Numbered from the stretch's first letter, positions 54,730-63,526 are shown. The stretch: DNA of 64,000 nt from Prevotella sp. (GCA_017554105.1 JAFZIY010000007.1:40286-104285), one strand, 5' to 3'. Numbers and translations are program-made. The notes: generated from the sequence alone by a model not told the origin.

Positions 54730-55234
54730 TCTCCCACTTCAATCGGTCTTCGTTCTGCGGCTTGCGTTCATCTGCCTTATGTCCAAATGCCAACACACAA
54801 AGGCACGACATATTCTCAGGAATGTCAAGTACACCACGTATTACTGTGTCAGCACTAGTACCATCTGATAGTCCTCTTCCTCGCATCTGTGCCCAGCAAG
54901 ATCCGAGTCCAAGGTCTTCTGCCTGCAACTGCATAGAACAGGCGGCAATAGATCCGTCTTCTACCCAGCAATCATTTGCCAATGGGTCTCCAAGCACAAC
55001 CACCAAAAGCGGCGCACCCTTCATGAACTGCGACCCCATATCTTTTGCATCGGCAATCTTCTCAATGTCGGCCTTATCGTCAACTACTACGAATTGCCAT
55101 GCTCTCTGTCCCTTGCTAGTGGGAGCCATCAGAGCAGCCCTAAGAATCAGCCTTACATCGTCTGCCGCGATTTCCTCTTCTGTGAATTTTCTATGGCTGC
55201 GGCGCGCCTGAACCAACGTCTTAAAATCTTCCAT
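54707..55234 (-). CDS. nitroreductase family protein
   Basis: A 175-residue FMN-dependent oxidoreductase. The FMN/NAD(P)H signatures are LVQARRSHRKFTEEEI at the start, APTSKGQRAWQFVVVDD, and AEDLGLGSCWAQMRGRG. Its substrate is unknown; quinones, nitro compounds or flavins are possible. It heads the cluster and has a TATCTTTG box 20 bases upstream. Confidence 0.9.
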   Translation of the reverse strand: MEDFKTLVQARRSHRKFTEEEIAADDVRLILRAALMAPTSKGQRAWQFVVVDDKADIEKIADAKDMGSQFMKGAPLLVVVLGDPLANDCWVEDGSIAACSMQLQAEDLGLGSCWAQMRGRGLSDGTSADTVIRGVLDIPENMSCLCVLAFGHKADERKPQNEDRLKWENVHAGKY

Positions 55235-55254
55235 ACCATAATTCTATTATGATG

Positions 55255-55262
55255 CAAAGATA
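55255..55262 (-). promoter_or_regulatory. -7 promoter box (TATCTTTG) of the nitroreductase cluster
   Basis: The minus strand reads TATCTTTG, matching TAnnTTTG, 20 bases upstream of the nitroreductase ATG. Confidence 0.6.
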
Positions 55263-55369
55263 ATTATAAATAATGAAACAACAAAAAAATGTGGAATAAT
55301 GATATAACATATTGTTTTTTTTTTGTAACTTTACAACCGAAATCAAATAACCATTTAAATTTAAGTATT

Positions 55370-56479
55370 ATGAGAATCGGTATTCCAAAAGAGATTAAGA
55401 ATAATGAGAATCGCGTGGGCATGACACCAGCAGGCGTTGGCGAACTGATAAGACACGGACATCAGGTGTTTGTACAGAAAACTGCCGGAATGGGCAGCGG
55501 ATTTAGTGATGAAGAATACGTGAAGGCTGGTGCAGAGATATTGCCAGCCATAGAGGATGTCTATCGTGAGGCAGACATGATAGTGAAGGTGAAGGAACCC
55601 ATAGAGCCCGAATACCCACTAATAAAGAAGGGCCAATTGGTATTCACATACTTCCACTTCGCTTGTGATAAGGAACTCACGGATGCAATGATAAAGAGCG
55701 AAGCAGTATGTCTTGCATACGAGACAGTACAACTCAAGAACCACACTCTACCGTTGCTGTTGCCAATGAGCGAAGTTGCAGGACGAATGGCAACGCTCAA
55801 TGGAGCCTACTACTTGCAGAAGACAAAGGGAGGAAAGGGAAAACTGATTAGTGGAGTACCTGGAGTGAGGCCCACAAACGTGCTGGTGCTCGGTGGAGGC
55901 ATAGTGGGCGAGGCTGCCGCAAGAATGGCAGCAGGACTCGGAGCCCAAGTGACCATAACCGATATCTCTCTGCCACGACTGAGACAACTGGGCAATGAAC
56001 TGCCTTCAAACGTTCGTACACTCTATTCCAGCGAGCACAATATACGACAGGAACTGCCAACGGTGGATATCGTCATAGGCTCGGTACTCGTTCCCGGTGA
56101 CAAAACTCCAAAACTGATTACGCGCGACATGCTTAAACTGATGGAGCCAGGAACAGTGCTCGTGGATGTTGCTATCGACCAGGGTGGATGTTTTGAAACA
56201 TCACGTCCTACCACACATAGTGAACCAGTTTACGAGATTGACGGCATAGTACACTATTGTGTAGCCAATATTCCAGGCGCAGTACCAAACACCTCCACCA
56301 TAGCACTTACCAACGCCACATTGAAATATGCTATTGCACTTGCCGACAAAGGATGGCAACAGGCGTGCCGCGACGATGAGGCTTTGTTGAAGGGACTTAA
56401 CATTGTAGGAGGAAAAGTTGTTTACAAGGCAGTTGCCGATGTCTTCTCTCTACCATACGAGCCAATTACGTTCGATTGA
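55370..56479 (+). CDS. ald: alanine dehydrogenase
   Basis: A 369-residue NAD-dependent enzyme that converts L-alanine to pyruvate and ammonium and back. The N-terminus RIGIPKEIKNNENRVGMTPAGV, the catalytic-region KVKEP, TYFHFACDKELT, and the NAD loop VLGGGIVGEAAARMAAGLGAQVTI are typical. The start was set at ATG 55370, since the upstream in-frame start at 55289 would only add an AT-rich, unconserved stretch covering the promoter (TAACTTTA, 55326-55333). It can supply alanine use together with the AgcS symporter at 7.3 kb, though they are unlinked. Confidence 0.95.
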   Translation: MRIGIPKEIKNNENRVGMTPAGVGELIRHGHQVFVQKTAGMGSGFSDEEYVKAGAEILPAIEDVYREADMIVKVKEPIEPEYPLIKKGQLVFTYFHFACDKELTDAMIKSEAVCLAYETVQLKNHTLPLLLPMSEVAGRMATLNGAYYLQKTKGGKGKLISGVPGVRPTNVLVLGGGIVGEAAARMAAGLGAQVTITDISLPRLRQLGNELPSNVRTLYSSEHNIRQELPTVDIVIGSVLVPGDKTPKLITRDMLKLMEPGTVLVDVAIDQGGCFETSRPTTHSEPVYEIDGIVHYCVANIPGAVPNTSTIALTNATLKYAIALADKGWQQACRDDEALLKGLNIVGGKVVYKAVADVFSLPYEPITFD

Positions 56480-56524
56480 AAATGTGATAACTAATGGTGG
56501 ATTAACATAAAAGAAATACTCACA

Positions 56525-57277
56525 ATGAAATTCATTTCATGGAATGTCAACGGCCTGAGGGCATGCGCTGGCAAGGGATTTGATGAGGCATTCAAAGCGC
56601 TTGATGCAGACTTCTTTTGTCTTCAGGAGACTAAGATGCAGGAAGGACAGTTCGACTTGCATTTCGAAGGTTACAAGTCATACTGGAACTTTGCTGACAA
56701 GAAAGGTTACTCAGGTACTTCCATATACACAAGGCATGAACCGCTGAGCGTTACATATGGAATAGGTATCGATGAGCACGACCACGAAGGAAGAGTCATC
56801 ACGCTGGAGATGGAAGACTTTTATCTTGTCAACGTTTATACGCCAAACTCACAAGACGGACTTAAAAGACTCGACTATCGCATGAGGTGGGAAGACGACT
56901 TCCAGAATTACCTAAAGCAACTCGACCAAAAGAAACCCGTGATAGCATGTGGCGACATGAACGTGGCACACAACGAGATTGACCTCAAGAATCCGAAGTC
57001 AAACCGTAAGAATGCAGGATTCACCGATGAGGAACGAGAGAAATTCGGTCAACTGCTCCATAAGGGATTCATAGATACATTCAGATTCTTCTATCCGGAT
57101 CAGAAAGACATCTACTCATGGTGGAGTTATAGGTTCCATGCCCGTGAAAAGAATGCCGGGTGGCGTATCGACTATTTTGTGGTTTCGGAGCGATTGGCCG
57201 AGCGACTAGATGATGCAAAGATACACAACGAGGTATTCGGTTCTGACCATTGCCCGGTAGAACTTACGCTAAAGTAA
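56525..57277 (+). CDS. xth: exodeoxyribonuclease III
   Basis: A 250-residue DNA-repair nuclease (AP endonuclease). The motifs are clear: FISWNVNGLRA, FFCLQETKMQ, NVYTPNSQDGLKRLDYR, CGDMNVAHNEIDLKNP, and GWRIDYFVVS with FGSDHCPVELTL. It cuts abasic sites and 3' ends. It follows ald by 45 bases and precedes the next small gene by 25 bases, so it may be co-transcribed with either. Confidence 0.95.
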   Translation: MKFISWNVNGLRACAGKGFDEAFKALDADFFCLQETKMQEGQFDLHFEGYKSYWNFADKKGYSGTSIYTRHEPLSVTYGIGIDEHDHEGRVITLEMEDFYLVNVYTPNSQDGLKRLDYRMRWEDDFQNYLKQLDQKKPVIACGDMNVAHNEIDLKNPKSNRKNAGFTDEEREKFGQLLHKGFIDTFRFFYPDQKDIYSWWSYRFHAREKNAGWRIDYFVVSERLAERLDDAKIHNEVFGSDHCPVELTLK

Positions 57278-57302
57278 TAAATAAAGAACAATTCAACAGA
57301 AG

Positions 57303-57686
57303 ATGAAATTAAAGGAATTGCTTCAGGGATATGACTTCGATGAGATATTCCCATCCATAACAATGATGTATCCTAATGCGAAAAGGCACAAGAAGGAGTT
57401 TAAGAACGCATACGATATAATGCTTCAAACGAGGGCAGTGCCCAGCAAATCGTGCATAAGGTATAAAATCATAGAAGATGAGGTAAGCAACGCCAAATAC
57501 TTCGGAGCAGAAGACAAAGACTTTAAAACCTCATGGGAAATGCTTCTGGGCATGGATGTGAGAAAAGACGGCAAGGTGGACCTTACACAAGAAGAGGTGC
57601 TCGCCAACTGTCTATTGAATGCTATCTTCATAAGCACCCATCCGAAAGAGTTCGAAGCCGACTATAAGACTCTCGTCAGGGCATAG
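57303..57686 (+). CDS. small conserved hypothetical protein (127 aa)
   Basis: A 127-residue protein, probably cytoplasmic, with no signal or membrane segment. It starts MKLKELLQGYDFDEIFPSIT and contains a helix-rich middle with several Lys and a C-terminal helix rich in acidic residues. I recall a Bacteroidales family of unknown function of this sort (DUF6557-like), but I am not sure of the name. It is 25 bases after xth and convergent with the DUF4738 gene, whose stop is 10 bases away. Confidence 0.65.
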   Translation: MKLKELLQGYDFDEIFPSITMMYPNAKRHKKEFKNAYDIMLQTRAVPSKSCIRYKIIEDEVSNAKYFGAEDKDFKTSWEMLLGMDVRKDGKVDLTQEEVLANCLLNAIFISTHPKEFEADYKTLVRA

Positions 57687-57695
57687 CAATAAGGA

Positions 57696-58280
57696 CTACA
57701 CGCCGTCGTACTCGTCGTCTGTCTCACTACTACCCGACTGAACATCCTCAGGAATCTCGTCCAGACGATTGTCTCGTTCTATACGAATATCACCCATACG
57801 CGAGATAGTAATGACAAAAGGAACATACTCCTCGCTCATGGCATCGGGAGAACCCACGCTTGCCGCCAGCAGCAGATGGTCGTCCTTAACCTCATTATAT
57901 ACCACAGCCAGCAAAGCACCGTCTTTTAGAGTCGACTCGTTGAGGTAACTACTGAACGACTGCTTCGTAAACTCACGGTTGAGAAACTCAGTACCATCAG
58001 GGCGGATAATCTTTACCTCTATCCTATTATCATAGTATTCAGCACCCGACTCATCTCGGGTGAGAGGCAGACTCTTGTCTGAACGACGATGTATCTCTAC
58101 CGTATAGGTCTTGCCAAGCCACTGTACCGCATCGGTATTGTCTGTTGCCTCCAATGCCACAGGACCCTGTTTCTTCACTATAATCGGCTTCTGAGTTATT
58201 ATGTCAGTAGTCTTCTTTTCTTCCTTACATGCTGAAAACAAGCATAATGAGGTTAATAGCGCAATTCCGAAATACTTCAT
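57696..58280 (-). CDS. DUF4738 lipoprotein
   Basis: A 194-residue exported lipoprotein. The signal peptide with lipobox reads ALLTSLCLFSACKEEKK, and the lipid-attached cysteine is Cys19. The mature part matches DUF4738 (strands EVKIIRPDGTEFLNREFTKQSF, VPFVITISRMGDIRIE) and ends in an acidic tail. Its function is unknown, and it is probably anchored in the outer or inner membrane. It has its own promoter box (58298-58305). Confidence 0.8.
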   Translation of the reverse strand: MKYFGIALLTSLCLFSACKEEKKTTDIITQKPIIVKKQGPVALEATDNTDAVQWLGKTYTVEIHRRSDKSLPLTRDESGAEYYDNRIEVKIIRPDGTEFLNREFTKQSFSSYLNESTLKDGALLAVVYNEVKDDHLLLAASVGSPDAMSEEYVPFVITISRMGDIRIERDNRLDEIPEDVQSGSSETDDEYDGV

Positions 58281-58297
58281 TTTTGATAAATTTAATG

Positions 58298-58305
58298 CAA
58301 AAGTA
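58298..58305 (-). promoter_or_regulatory. -7 promoter box (TACTTTTG) of the DUF4738 gene
   Basis: The minus strand reads TACTTTTG, matching TAnnTTTG, 17 bases upstream of the start. Confidence 0.55.
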
Positions 58306-58368
58306 ACTAAATTCAGACAAATTTCAAAATTTATCTCTTCATATTTTCCTTCAAAAGGATTTTTCTAT

Positions 58369-58376
58369 TATCTTTG
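58369..58376 (+). promoter_or_regulatory. -7 promoter box (TATCTTTG) of the DUF4230 pair
   Basis: TATCTTTG matches TAnnTTTG, 23 bases before the preferred ATG at 58400 and 11 before the alternative at 58388. Confidence 0.6.
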
Positions 58377-58399
58377 CCCCTGTAATAATGCATGACAAC

Positions 58400-59068
58400 A
58401 TGAAGAATTTCCTTATCATTGCGGTTTTACTTACTACGCTGTTTTCTTGCGGCAAGTCAGAGAAAAAGATGACATATAGCCAACTGACGCGAGACTCTAT
58501 ACCCGCTCTTATAATGCAGGTACAGAAAACCTCAAAGCTATATACGGCTGACTTCAAGGTGCATAAGATTATCACACATGATGACGAACTTAAGTTAAAA
58601 GGCACCATCCTGCAACAAGACTTCGACATTCCCCTGCCTCTGGGTTCGCGGAAGGTCGCAATACCAATGGATGCAACGGTAAAGGCATACATCGACTTCT
58701 CAGGGTTTTCTGAGAAGAACGTGAAACGTGAGGGCGACAAGATAGAAATACTTCTGCCTGACCCGCAAGTGGAGCTAACAAGCACACGTATCAACCACGA
58801 GGATGTGAAGAAGCATGTACCGCTTCTCAGATCGAACTTTAGCGACAAAGAACTCGCCGACTACTCCATGCAAGGACGTAAAGCAATAATCAACGACATT
58901 CCGAAAATGGGAATCATACAGATGGCTCAGGAGAGTGCAACGCGTATGCTCGTACCTATGCTACAACAGATGGGGTATGAAGAAAGTAACATTACCATTA
59001 CGTTCCGTAAAGACTTCTCAGTAAGCGACGTGCTAAGCATCATTAAGGATAATATTGAAGGAAAATGA
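58400..59068 (+). CDS. DUF4230 lipoprotein
   Basis: A 222-residue exported protein of the DUF4230 family. The start at ATG 58400 gives a signal peptide with lipobox (MKNFLIIAVLLTTLFSCGKSEKK, lipid cysteine Cys17); the in-frame ATG at 58388 would add four residues. The conserved core (SKLYTADFKVHKIITH, VAIPMDATVKAYIDFSGF) fits DUF4230. The stop overlaps the start of the next gene (ATGA), which encodes a second protein of the same family, so they are coupled. Confidence 0.8.
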   Translation: MKNFLIIAVLLTTLFSCGKSEKKMTYSQLTRDSIPALIMQVQKTSKLYTADFKVHKIITHDDELKLKGTILQQDFDIPLPLGSRKVAIPMDATVKAYIDFSGFSEKNVKREGDKIEILLPDPQVELTSTRINHEDVKKHVPLLRSNFSDKELADYSMQGRKAIINDIPKMGIIQMAQESATRMLVPMLQQMGYEESNITITFRKDFSVSDVLSIIKDNIEGK

Positions 59069-59676
59069 AAAAGAAAGAAAACAAAATACTCACATTCGGA
59101 AAGGCAACATGCCTAACATGGTCGCTGATAGTACTCATCATCGCCATAGCCATTTTCATCTTCGTGGCGAGACTGAAACCTGATTATGTAGAAACCTCCA
59201 CCGACCAGATAATCTCACCTACCCCAACGCTCATCAAAACGATGCAGAACATTGGCGAGTGGGAGTTTCTTTCCATTGCCGACGAGGAACTGATAGACAC
59301 CATGAGAGAGGGAATCTTCAGCAATGACGAACTCGTGAGGATTTATTATGGAACATTAAGAATCGGAGTGAACATGCATAAGACTAATCCCGGATGGCTG
59401 ACCATAAGCAACGACACTCTGAAGGCACGACTCCCACGTATAGAACTGCTTGACAACAACTTCATCGACGAAGGACTCACGAAGTCGTTCTATGAGAGTG
59501 GCTCATGGTCGGACAAAGACCGTGCCGACCTCTATGACAGGGCATATAGGCAAATGAAGCAGCGATGTCTCACACCTGTGAACATCAAAACCGCCGAACA
59601 ATCATGTACCACACAGTTCACTAAAATATTCAAGGCTTTAGGATATGAAAAGGTAGTCATAACCTACGACAAATAG
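59065..59676 (+). CDS. membrane-anchored DUF4230-like protein
   Basis: A 203-residue protein with one N-terminal membrane helix (CLTWSLIVLIIAIAIFIFVARL) and a DUF4230-like soluble domain facing outward (LIKTMQNIGEWEFLSIADEELID, RIYYGTLRIGVNM). It differs from its lipoprotein neighbour in having an uncleaved anchor. The two may form a complex across or along the membrane, which is only inference. The start overlaps the previous stop by 4 bases. It is convergent with the CcdA-like gene (3-base gap). Confidence 0.75.
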   Translation: MKKKENKILTFGKATCLTWSLIVLIIAIAIFIFVARLKPDYVETSTDQIISPTPTLIKTMQNIGEWEFLSIADEELIDTMREGIFSNDELVRIYYGTLRIGVNMHKTNPGWLTISNDTLKARLPRIELLDNNFIDEGLTKSFYESGSWSDKDRADLYDRAYRQMKQRCLTPVNIKTAEQSCTTQFTKIFKALGYEKVVITYDK

Positions 59677-59679
59677 AAC

Positions 59680-60366
59680 TCAGAACACCAACACGAACAC
59701 CCCTGCAAGGATAAAAAGTACTGCCACAAGACGTGTGAGCCATGCCTTGACAAAGAGCATGCCGCTATTAAGACGTGAAAAACCACTCATGCTATAAGCA
59801 AAAAACCATGACATGAGAATAACGGGAAGTCCCGTGCCTATGGCGAAGCTGACTGGAAGGAGATATCCCCATGAGGACTCCAAGGACATCGGCATTAGCA
59901 TCCCAAAATAGACTATGCCACTCTCTGGACAAAATGCCAGAGCAAACAATAATCCAAGAACAAAAGGAGTAGTATGCTTACCGCCAAAAGGTAAACGTGG
60001 AACATGCTCATGGTGATGCAGGAGGTCGTTATACAACAAGTAAACACCTATTATAATTAGGAGGGGGCCTAACAAACGCTCACCCCAAGTCGTGAAGAAT
60101 TCACTCAGATTGAGTACCGAAACGCCACTTCGCAATAACACGATAATGAGCCAGCCAAGCAAGGAATAACTGATGGTACGGCCAAGGGTGTAGAGCAAGC
60201 CATTGAAGAACACCCTGCGTCGGTCCCCTATATCCTTGCCGATATATCCCATTGCTGCTATGTTGGTAGCCAAAGGACATGGATGGAGCGCAACAAGCAC
60301 CCCAAGGATGAAGGCAGTAAGTACTGGCCACTGCGAATTGAGTATTATCTCCTGTAGTTCTTCCAT
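59680..60366 (-). CDS. CcdA-like permease (ArsG/TauE-type)
   Basis: A 228-residue inner-membrane protein with about six helices in two repeats of three. It has the CcdA/DsbD-type signature VALHPCPLATNIAAMGYIGK and, in the second repeat, LAFCPESGIVYFGMLM; one cysteine in each repeat fits a thiol carrier or metal/sulfur permease. It resembles sequences called 'aromatic aminobenzylarsenical efflux permease ArsG family' in Bacteroidetes. No arsenic genes are near, so the transported substrate is not known. A histidine-rich loop (HHHEH) follows helix 3. Confidence 0.8.
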   Translation of the reverse strand: MEELQEIILNSQWPVLTAFILGVLVALHPCPLATNIAAMGYIGKDIGDRRRVFFNGLLYTLGRTISYSLLGWLIIVLLRSGVSVLNLSEFFTTWGERLLGPLLIIIGVYLLYNDLLHHHEHVPRLPFGGKHTTPFVLGLLFALAFCPESGIVYFGMLMPMSLESSWGYLLPVSFAIGTGLPVILMSWFFAYSMSGFSRLNSGMLFVKAWLTRLVAVLFILAGVFVLVF

Positions 60367-60380
60367 GCTATTTACATCTG

Positions 60381-60388
60381 CAAAGTTA
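60381..60388 (-). promoter_or_regulatory. -7 promoter box (TAACTTTG) of the CcdA-like gene
   Basis: The minus strand reads TAACTTTG, matching TAnnTTTG, 14 bases upstream of the start. Confidence 0.55.
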
Positions 60389-60430
60389 CTACTTTTTTTA
60401 CGAAATAATGGTTATATGGAAAATAAATCG

Positions 60431-60438
60431 TATCTTTG
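60431..60438 (+). promoter_or_regulatory. -7 promoter box (TATCTTTG) of the LD-carboxypeptidase gene
   Basis: TATCTTTG matches TAnnTTTG and ends 11 bases before the ATG at 60450, giving a leader of only about six bases. Confidence 0.6.
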
Positions 60439-60449
60439 CCCCATAAGAT

Positions 60450-61430
60450 ATGGTTAGAAGATTCTTTTTATCTTTGGTTATAATGTGTTGTTGCTCTATT
60501 GTTCTTGCGCAACATAATTGGCGAACGGCTCCCCACATTCGCCCACCCTACCTGCACGTAGGCGATACCGTGGCGGTGTGCAATGCCTCAAACAGGGCAT
60601 ATCCAGAGAAAATAGAACCTGGAATCAAGGTGCTGGAATCATGGGGATTGGTAGTGGAAAGGGCTACAAACCTATATGATGCAGACGGAAGGTATGGTGG
60701 TACGGAAGAAAAAAGGGCTGCCGAACTTCAACGTATGATGGACTCTCCCAACATCAAAGCCATCTTCATGGCACGAGGAGGATATGGCGCATCACAACTG
60801 CTCGACAAGATTTCGCTTAACAGGATGAGACGACACCCCAAATGGGTGATAGGCTTCAGCGATGCATCCGCCCTACACATAGCACTCAATAACGCTGGAA
60901 TTGAAACCATTCATGGAGCCATGATGTCAACACTCGGACATCAGGAGGAAAGCGGTGAGGCACTTCATGCCGCATTATTCAATGAAGGCTACAACAACAT
61001 AACCATTGAAACTAATGAGGATTGCGTGAAGGGAAAGGCTCGCGGAAGACTTGTTGGAGGCAATCTGTCGCTCATCTATAGCGAACAAGGCACGCCTTAT
61101 GCTCTTAACATGGACAATGCCATACTCTTTATTGAAGAAACAGACGAGTATACCTACTCCATCGACAGAATGCTGACAAACCTGAAGCTAAGTGGAAAAC
61201 TCGACAAGCTGAGAGGTATCGTGGTTGGAGAGTTTGTGAGAACAAAGCAGGAGACAGGCGACCCTACCGCCCGTGAGGTCCTAACCAAACGTCTTTCTGG
61301 ACTTGGAATACCCGTTATGTTTGGTGCTCCATGTGGACATGTGCGCAAAAACCTGCCTCTCTTCCTCGGAAGCGAAGTAACATTGGAAGTAAACGACGAC
61401 TATTCAATATTAAGTTTTACCAATCGATAA
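60450..61430 (+). CDS. ldcA: LD-carboxypeptidase (peptidase S66)
   Basis: A 326-residue exported enzyme. The signal peptide MVRRFFLSLVIMCCCSIVLAQ precedes an S66 domain: VGDTVAVCNASNRAYPEK, FMARGGYGASQLLDKI, FSDASALHIALNNAG with the nucleophile-side serine, and later the His/Glu pair in GAPCGHVRKNLPLFLG and NAILFIEETDEY. It cleaves the terminal D-alanine from tetrapeptides of peptidoglycan. Here it is predicted to be in the periplasm rather than the cytoplasm because of the signal peptide. It is monocistronic. Confidence 0.9.
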   Translation: MVRRFFLSLVIMCCCSIVLAQHNWRTAPHIRPPYLHVGDTVAVCNASNRAYPEKIEPGIKVLESWGLVVERATNLYDADGRYGGTEEKRAAELQRMMDSPNIKAIFMARGGYGASQLLDKISLNRMRRHPKWVIGFSDASALHIALNNAGIETIHGAMMSTLGHQEESGEALHAALFNEGYNNITIETNEDCVKGKARGRLVGGNLSLIYSEQGTPYALNMDNAILFIEETDEYTYSIDRMLTNLKLSGKLDKLRGIVVGEFVRTKQETGDPTAREVLTKRLSGLGIPVMFGAPCGHVRKNLPLFLGSEVTLEVNDDYSILSFTNR

Positions 61431-61433
61431 CTC

Positions 61434-62267
61434 TCAACGTATCTGTTCTTGTGGAATAAGAGAATAGTCGAACATTACCTCCGAATGATTGTTCCAGTTG
61501 AGTTCCCTGCTCACCACCTCTCCCGTGGCACGGCTTACCGTCTCACGATATATTTTGGAGACACGATAAAATTTGCCATTATCCTCCTTATGGAAATGAT
61601 GACCTTCCTCAACAAGACGATAGGTGTTGGGGTATTCCTTAGTTGTGCGAAGCTCCGCACACAGAGAGTCGCCCTCACACCATGTACATAGTTGCACGGG
61701 CTGGTCTGTATCATTACGGAAACGATAGTCTATAAAGTTATAGTTGACCGATGTACCGGCACTATATGGCACGCGCTTGCCTTCCGGATCAGGTGCGAGA
61801 GCATCGGAATGATGATGTATCTCGGTAATCGTCAGCGGACTTTCCATAACAAGGAGGTTGATGGTGTTTGCCAGATTGCACAATCCTCCACCGACACCCG
61901 ACACCAGCTTTCCGTTGATAATCACCCTACCCTCTGAGAAGCCGTTCTTCTTGGAGGTCTTTCCCACATAGTGCCAGAACGAGAACGACTCGCCGGGAGA
62001 AATAATCAGGCCATTCATCTTGCTACATGCCAGACGTATATTGTCCGCCTTGTTCTCCTGCAGACGAAGGTCTATGCCTGGTCCTCGCTTTATCATGTTG
62101 TTCCCATGACGAGAAATAAGCACGGGAAGCCTTTCCTCCCTCTTCTTGGTAGGATACTTCTCCTTGCCAAGAAAGTTCTTCAGCTTACGCTTCAGTATCT
62201 CCTTCTGTAACGATATGGCATACGTGAACGGACTTATCTCACAAAAAAGCTTCTTTTTCTTCTCCAT
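61434..62267 (-). CDS. VanW family protein
   Basis: A 277-residue protein matching the VanW domain (residues ~85-235, GESFSFWHYVGKTSKKNGFSEGRVIINGKLVSGVGGGLCNLANTINLL). VanW proteins are found near vancomycin-resistance genes but also widely elsewhere; the role is unknown. No van genes are present here, so a resistance function is not supported. It is the last gene of the three-gene minus-strand set, 16 bases after the YqeG gene. Confidence 0.88.
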   Translation of the reverse strand: MEKKKKLFCEISPFTYAISLQKEILKRKLKNFLGKEKYPTKKREERLPVLISRHGNNMIKRGPGIDLRLQENKADNIRLACSKMNGLIISPGESFSFWHYVGKTSKKNGFSEGRVIINGKLVSGVGGGLCNLANTINLLVMESPLTITEIHHHSDALAPDPEGKRVPYSAGTSVNYNFIDYRFRNDTDQPVQLCTWCEGDSLCAELRTTKEYPNTYRLVEEGHHFHKEDNGKFYRVSKIYRETVSRATGEVVSRELNWNNHSEVMFDYSLIPQEQIR

Positions 62268-62283
62268 CTGTTTTTACTATGTA

Positions 62284-62808
62284 TTATAATGATAGTCTAT
62301 GCTGATATTTTCGACTATGCCTGTAGAAATATAGAATCACCTTCTCTATGTTGCGCCTTATACCCTTCTTCTCCTTCTTGTAATATCCGATATACTTCAC
62401 GAGTATGCTTGCCAGACCGCTCATGTTAGCCCCATATATGTCCGTGAACACCTGGTCGCCTACGACAATGGTTTCCTCGTCCTTTATTCCGAGCATGACG
62501 ACCGCCTGCTTGAAGGCCTCCGACTCAGGCTTGTTGGCATCATATATAAATAAGGTGTCGATATTTTCCTTGAAACGCTTTACGCGTGCCTCGCTATTGT
62601 TAGAGAGCAAGAGAGTCTTAAGACCTGTCTCGTGTATGCGCAGGAACAACTTGTCTATCTCCTCGGTCGAGTCGGCACCATGAGGAACAAGGGTGTTGTC
62701 GATGTCGAAAATCAAACCCCTGAAGCCCTTATCATAAAGAGCCTTGTAATCGATGGAAAAGACATCCTCGACATATTCGTAAGGATAATATCTACTTATT
62801 ATTGACAT
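62284..62808 (-). CDS. YqeG family HAD IIIA phosphatase
   Basis: A 174-residue HAD phosphatase of the YqeG type. The nucleophile motif is LIFDIDNTLVPHG, motif II is TLLLSNNSEARV, and the acidic motif is ETIVVGDQVFTDIYGAN. The C-terminus is basic (KKEKKGIRRNIEKVILYFYRHSRKYQHR) and may contact the membrane or RNA. Related proteins are thought to dephosphorylate phosphatidylglycerophosphate. It lies 15 bases after the barrel-protein gene. Confidence 0.9.
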   Translation of the reverse strand: MSIISRYYPYEYVEDVFSIDYKALYDKGFRGLIFDIDNTLVPHGADSTEEIDKLFLRIHETGLKTLLLSNNSEARVKRFKENIDTLFIYDANKPESEAFKQAVVMLGIKDEETIVVGDQVFTDIYGANMSGLASILVKYIGYYKKEKKGIRRNIEKVILYFYRHSRKYQHRLSL

Positions 62809-62823
62809 TTGCGGGTGAGAAGT

Positions 62824-63492
62824 TTATTCTTGCATATAGTCGCAAACATTGTTTATCTGCCTTTCGAACGAGTCTCCGAACTTCTTGTCGAAGAAAGCGC
62901 TACCGATGGTGAATGTCCACGGCGAGGCCTTCTTCACCTCGTCAAGTTTCTGGTAACTGTCTATGCTACCGGCAAGACACACCGGAGCGTCAACGCTCTT
63001 GACAAATGCCTCGTTCAAGGCCGCGGCATCGCCTGTGAACCGATAGCCGAGAAGGTCAAAACCATAGACACCCTTTGCCAGATAGTTCTTAGCCTCAGCA
63101 ATCATACCCTCGACAGTACCTTCCAAGACAGAAGGTCTGCCACTGATATTGCCGACAAAAGGCATATACTTAAGATTATGCTCAATGCAATACTCATTTA
63201 TTGAATCGTGAAAAACCGTTCCCATCAGGACATCACAACCACACTCCACCGCTATCCTCGCGCCCTCTAGACCTTCTGGCTCAGTATATGAGACGACTTC
63301 AAGAAAAGCGGTTTTTCCACACTCCTTCATATAAGCATAAAGCCGTTTCATATCGTCAATGGGAAGAGGATGTTCTTTGAAGCCCCAGAACTGAGCCTTT
63401 GAGTGTTTACATTCCTCAAAAACCTCTGCAGCATTGGCCACGGTGAAGTCGTTATATGTGAGCATAACAACTAATTGGGGAGTACCTTTCAT
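62824..63492 (-). CDS. predicted (beta/alpha)-barrel protein of unknown function
   Basis: A 222-residue protein with a (beta/alpha)8 barrel look: strands such as LVVMLTYNDFTV, TAFLEVVSYTEPEGLEGA, CDVLMGTVFHD, GVYGFDLLGYRFTGD and APVCLAGSIDSYQKLDEV, ending in FTIGSAFFDKKF. The pattern resembles barrels such as NanE-like epimerases or glycerol-uptake antiterminator-like proteins, with a late phosphate-binding GSI/GSA pair. I do not recognise a precise function. It is the first gene of the set (YqeG and VanW follow) and has its own TACCTTTG box upstream. Confidence 0.65.
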   Translation of the reverse strand: MKGTPQLVVMLTYNDFTVANAAEVFEECKHSKAQFWGFKEHPLPIDDMKRLYAYMKECGKTAFLEVVSYTEPEGLEGARIAVECGCDVLMGTVFHDSINEYCIEHNLKYMPFVGNISGRPSVLEGTVEGMIAEAKNYLAKGVYGFDLLGYRFTGDAAALNEAFVKSVDAPVCLAGSIDSYQKLDEVKKASPWTFTIGSAFFDKKFGDSFERQINNVCDYMQE

Positions 63493-63526
63493 TTAGTTAG
63501 TCAGGTTTAATAGAAAATAACGGGCA

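Noticed and set aside
59680-60366. Arsenic-resistance gene
   Set aside because: The family label suggests arsenic efflux, but no arsR, arsC or other ars genes are adjacent; only a general CcdA-like permease can be supported.
61434-62267. Vancomycin-resistance locus
   Set aside because: Only a VanW-domain protein is present; there is no ligase, dehydrogenase or dipeptidase gene of van clusters.
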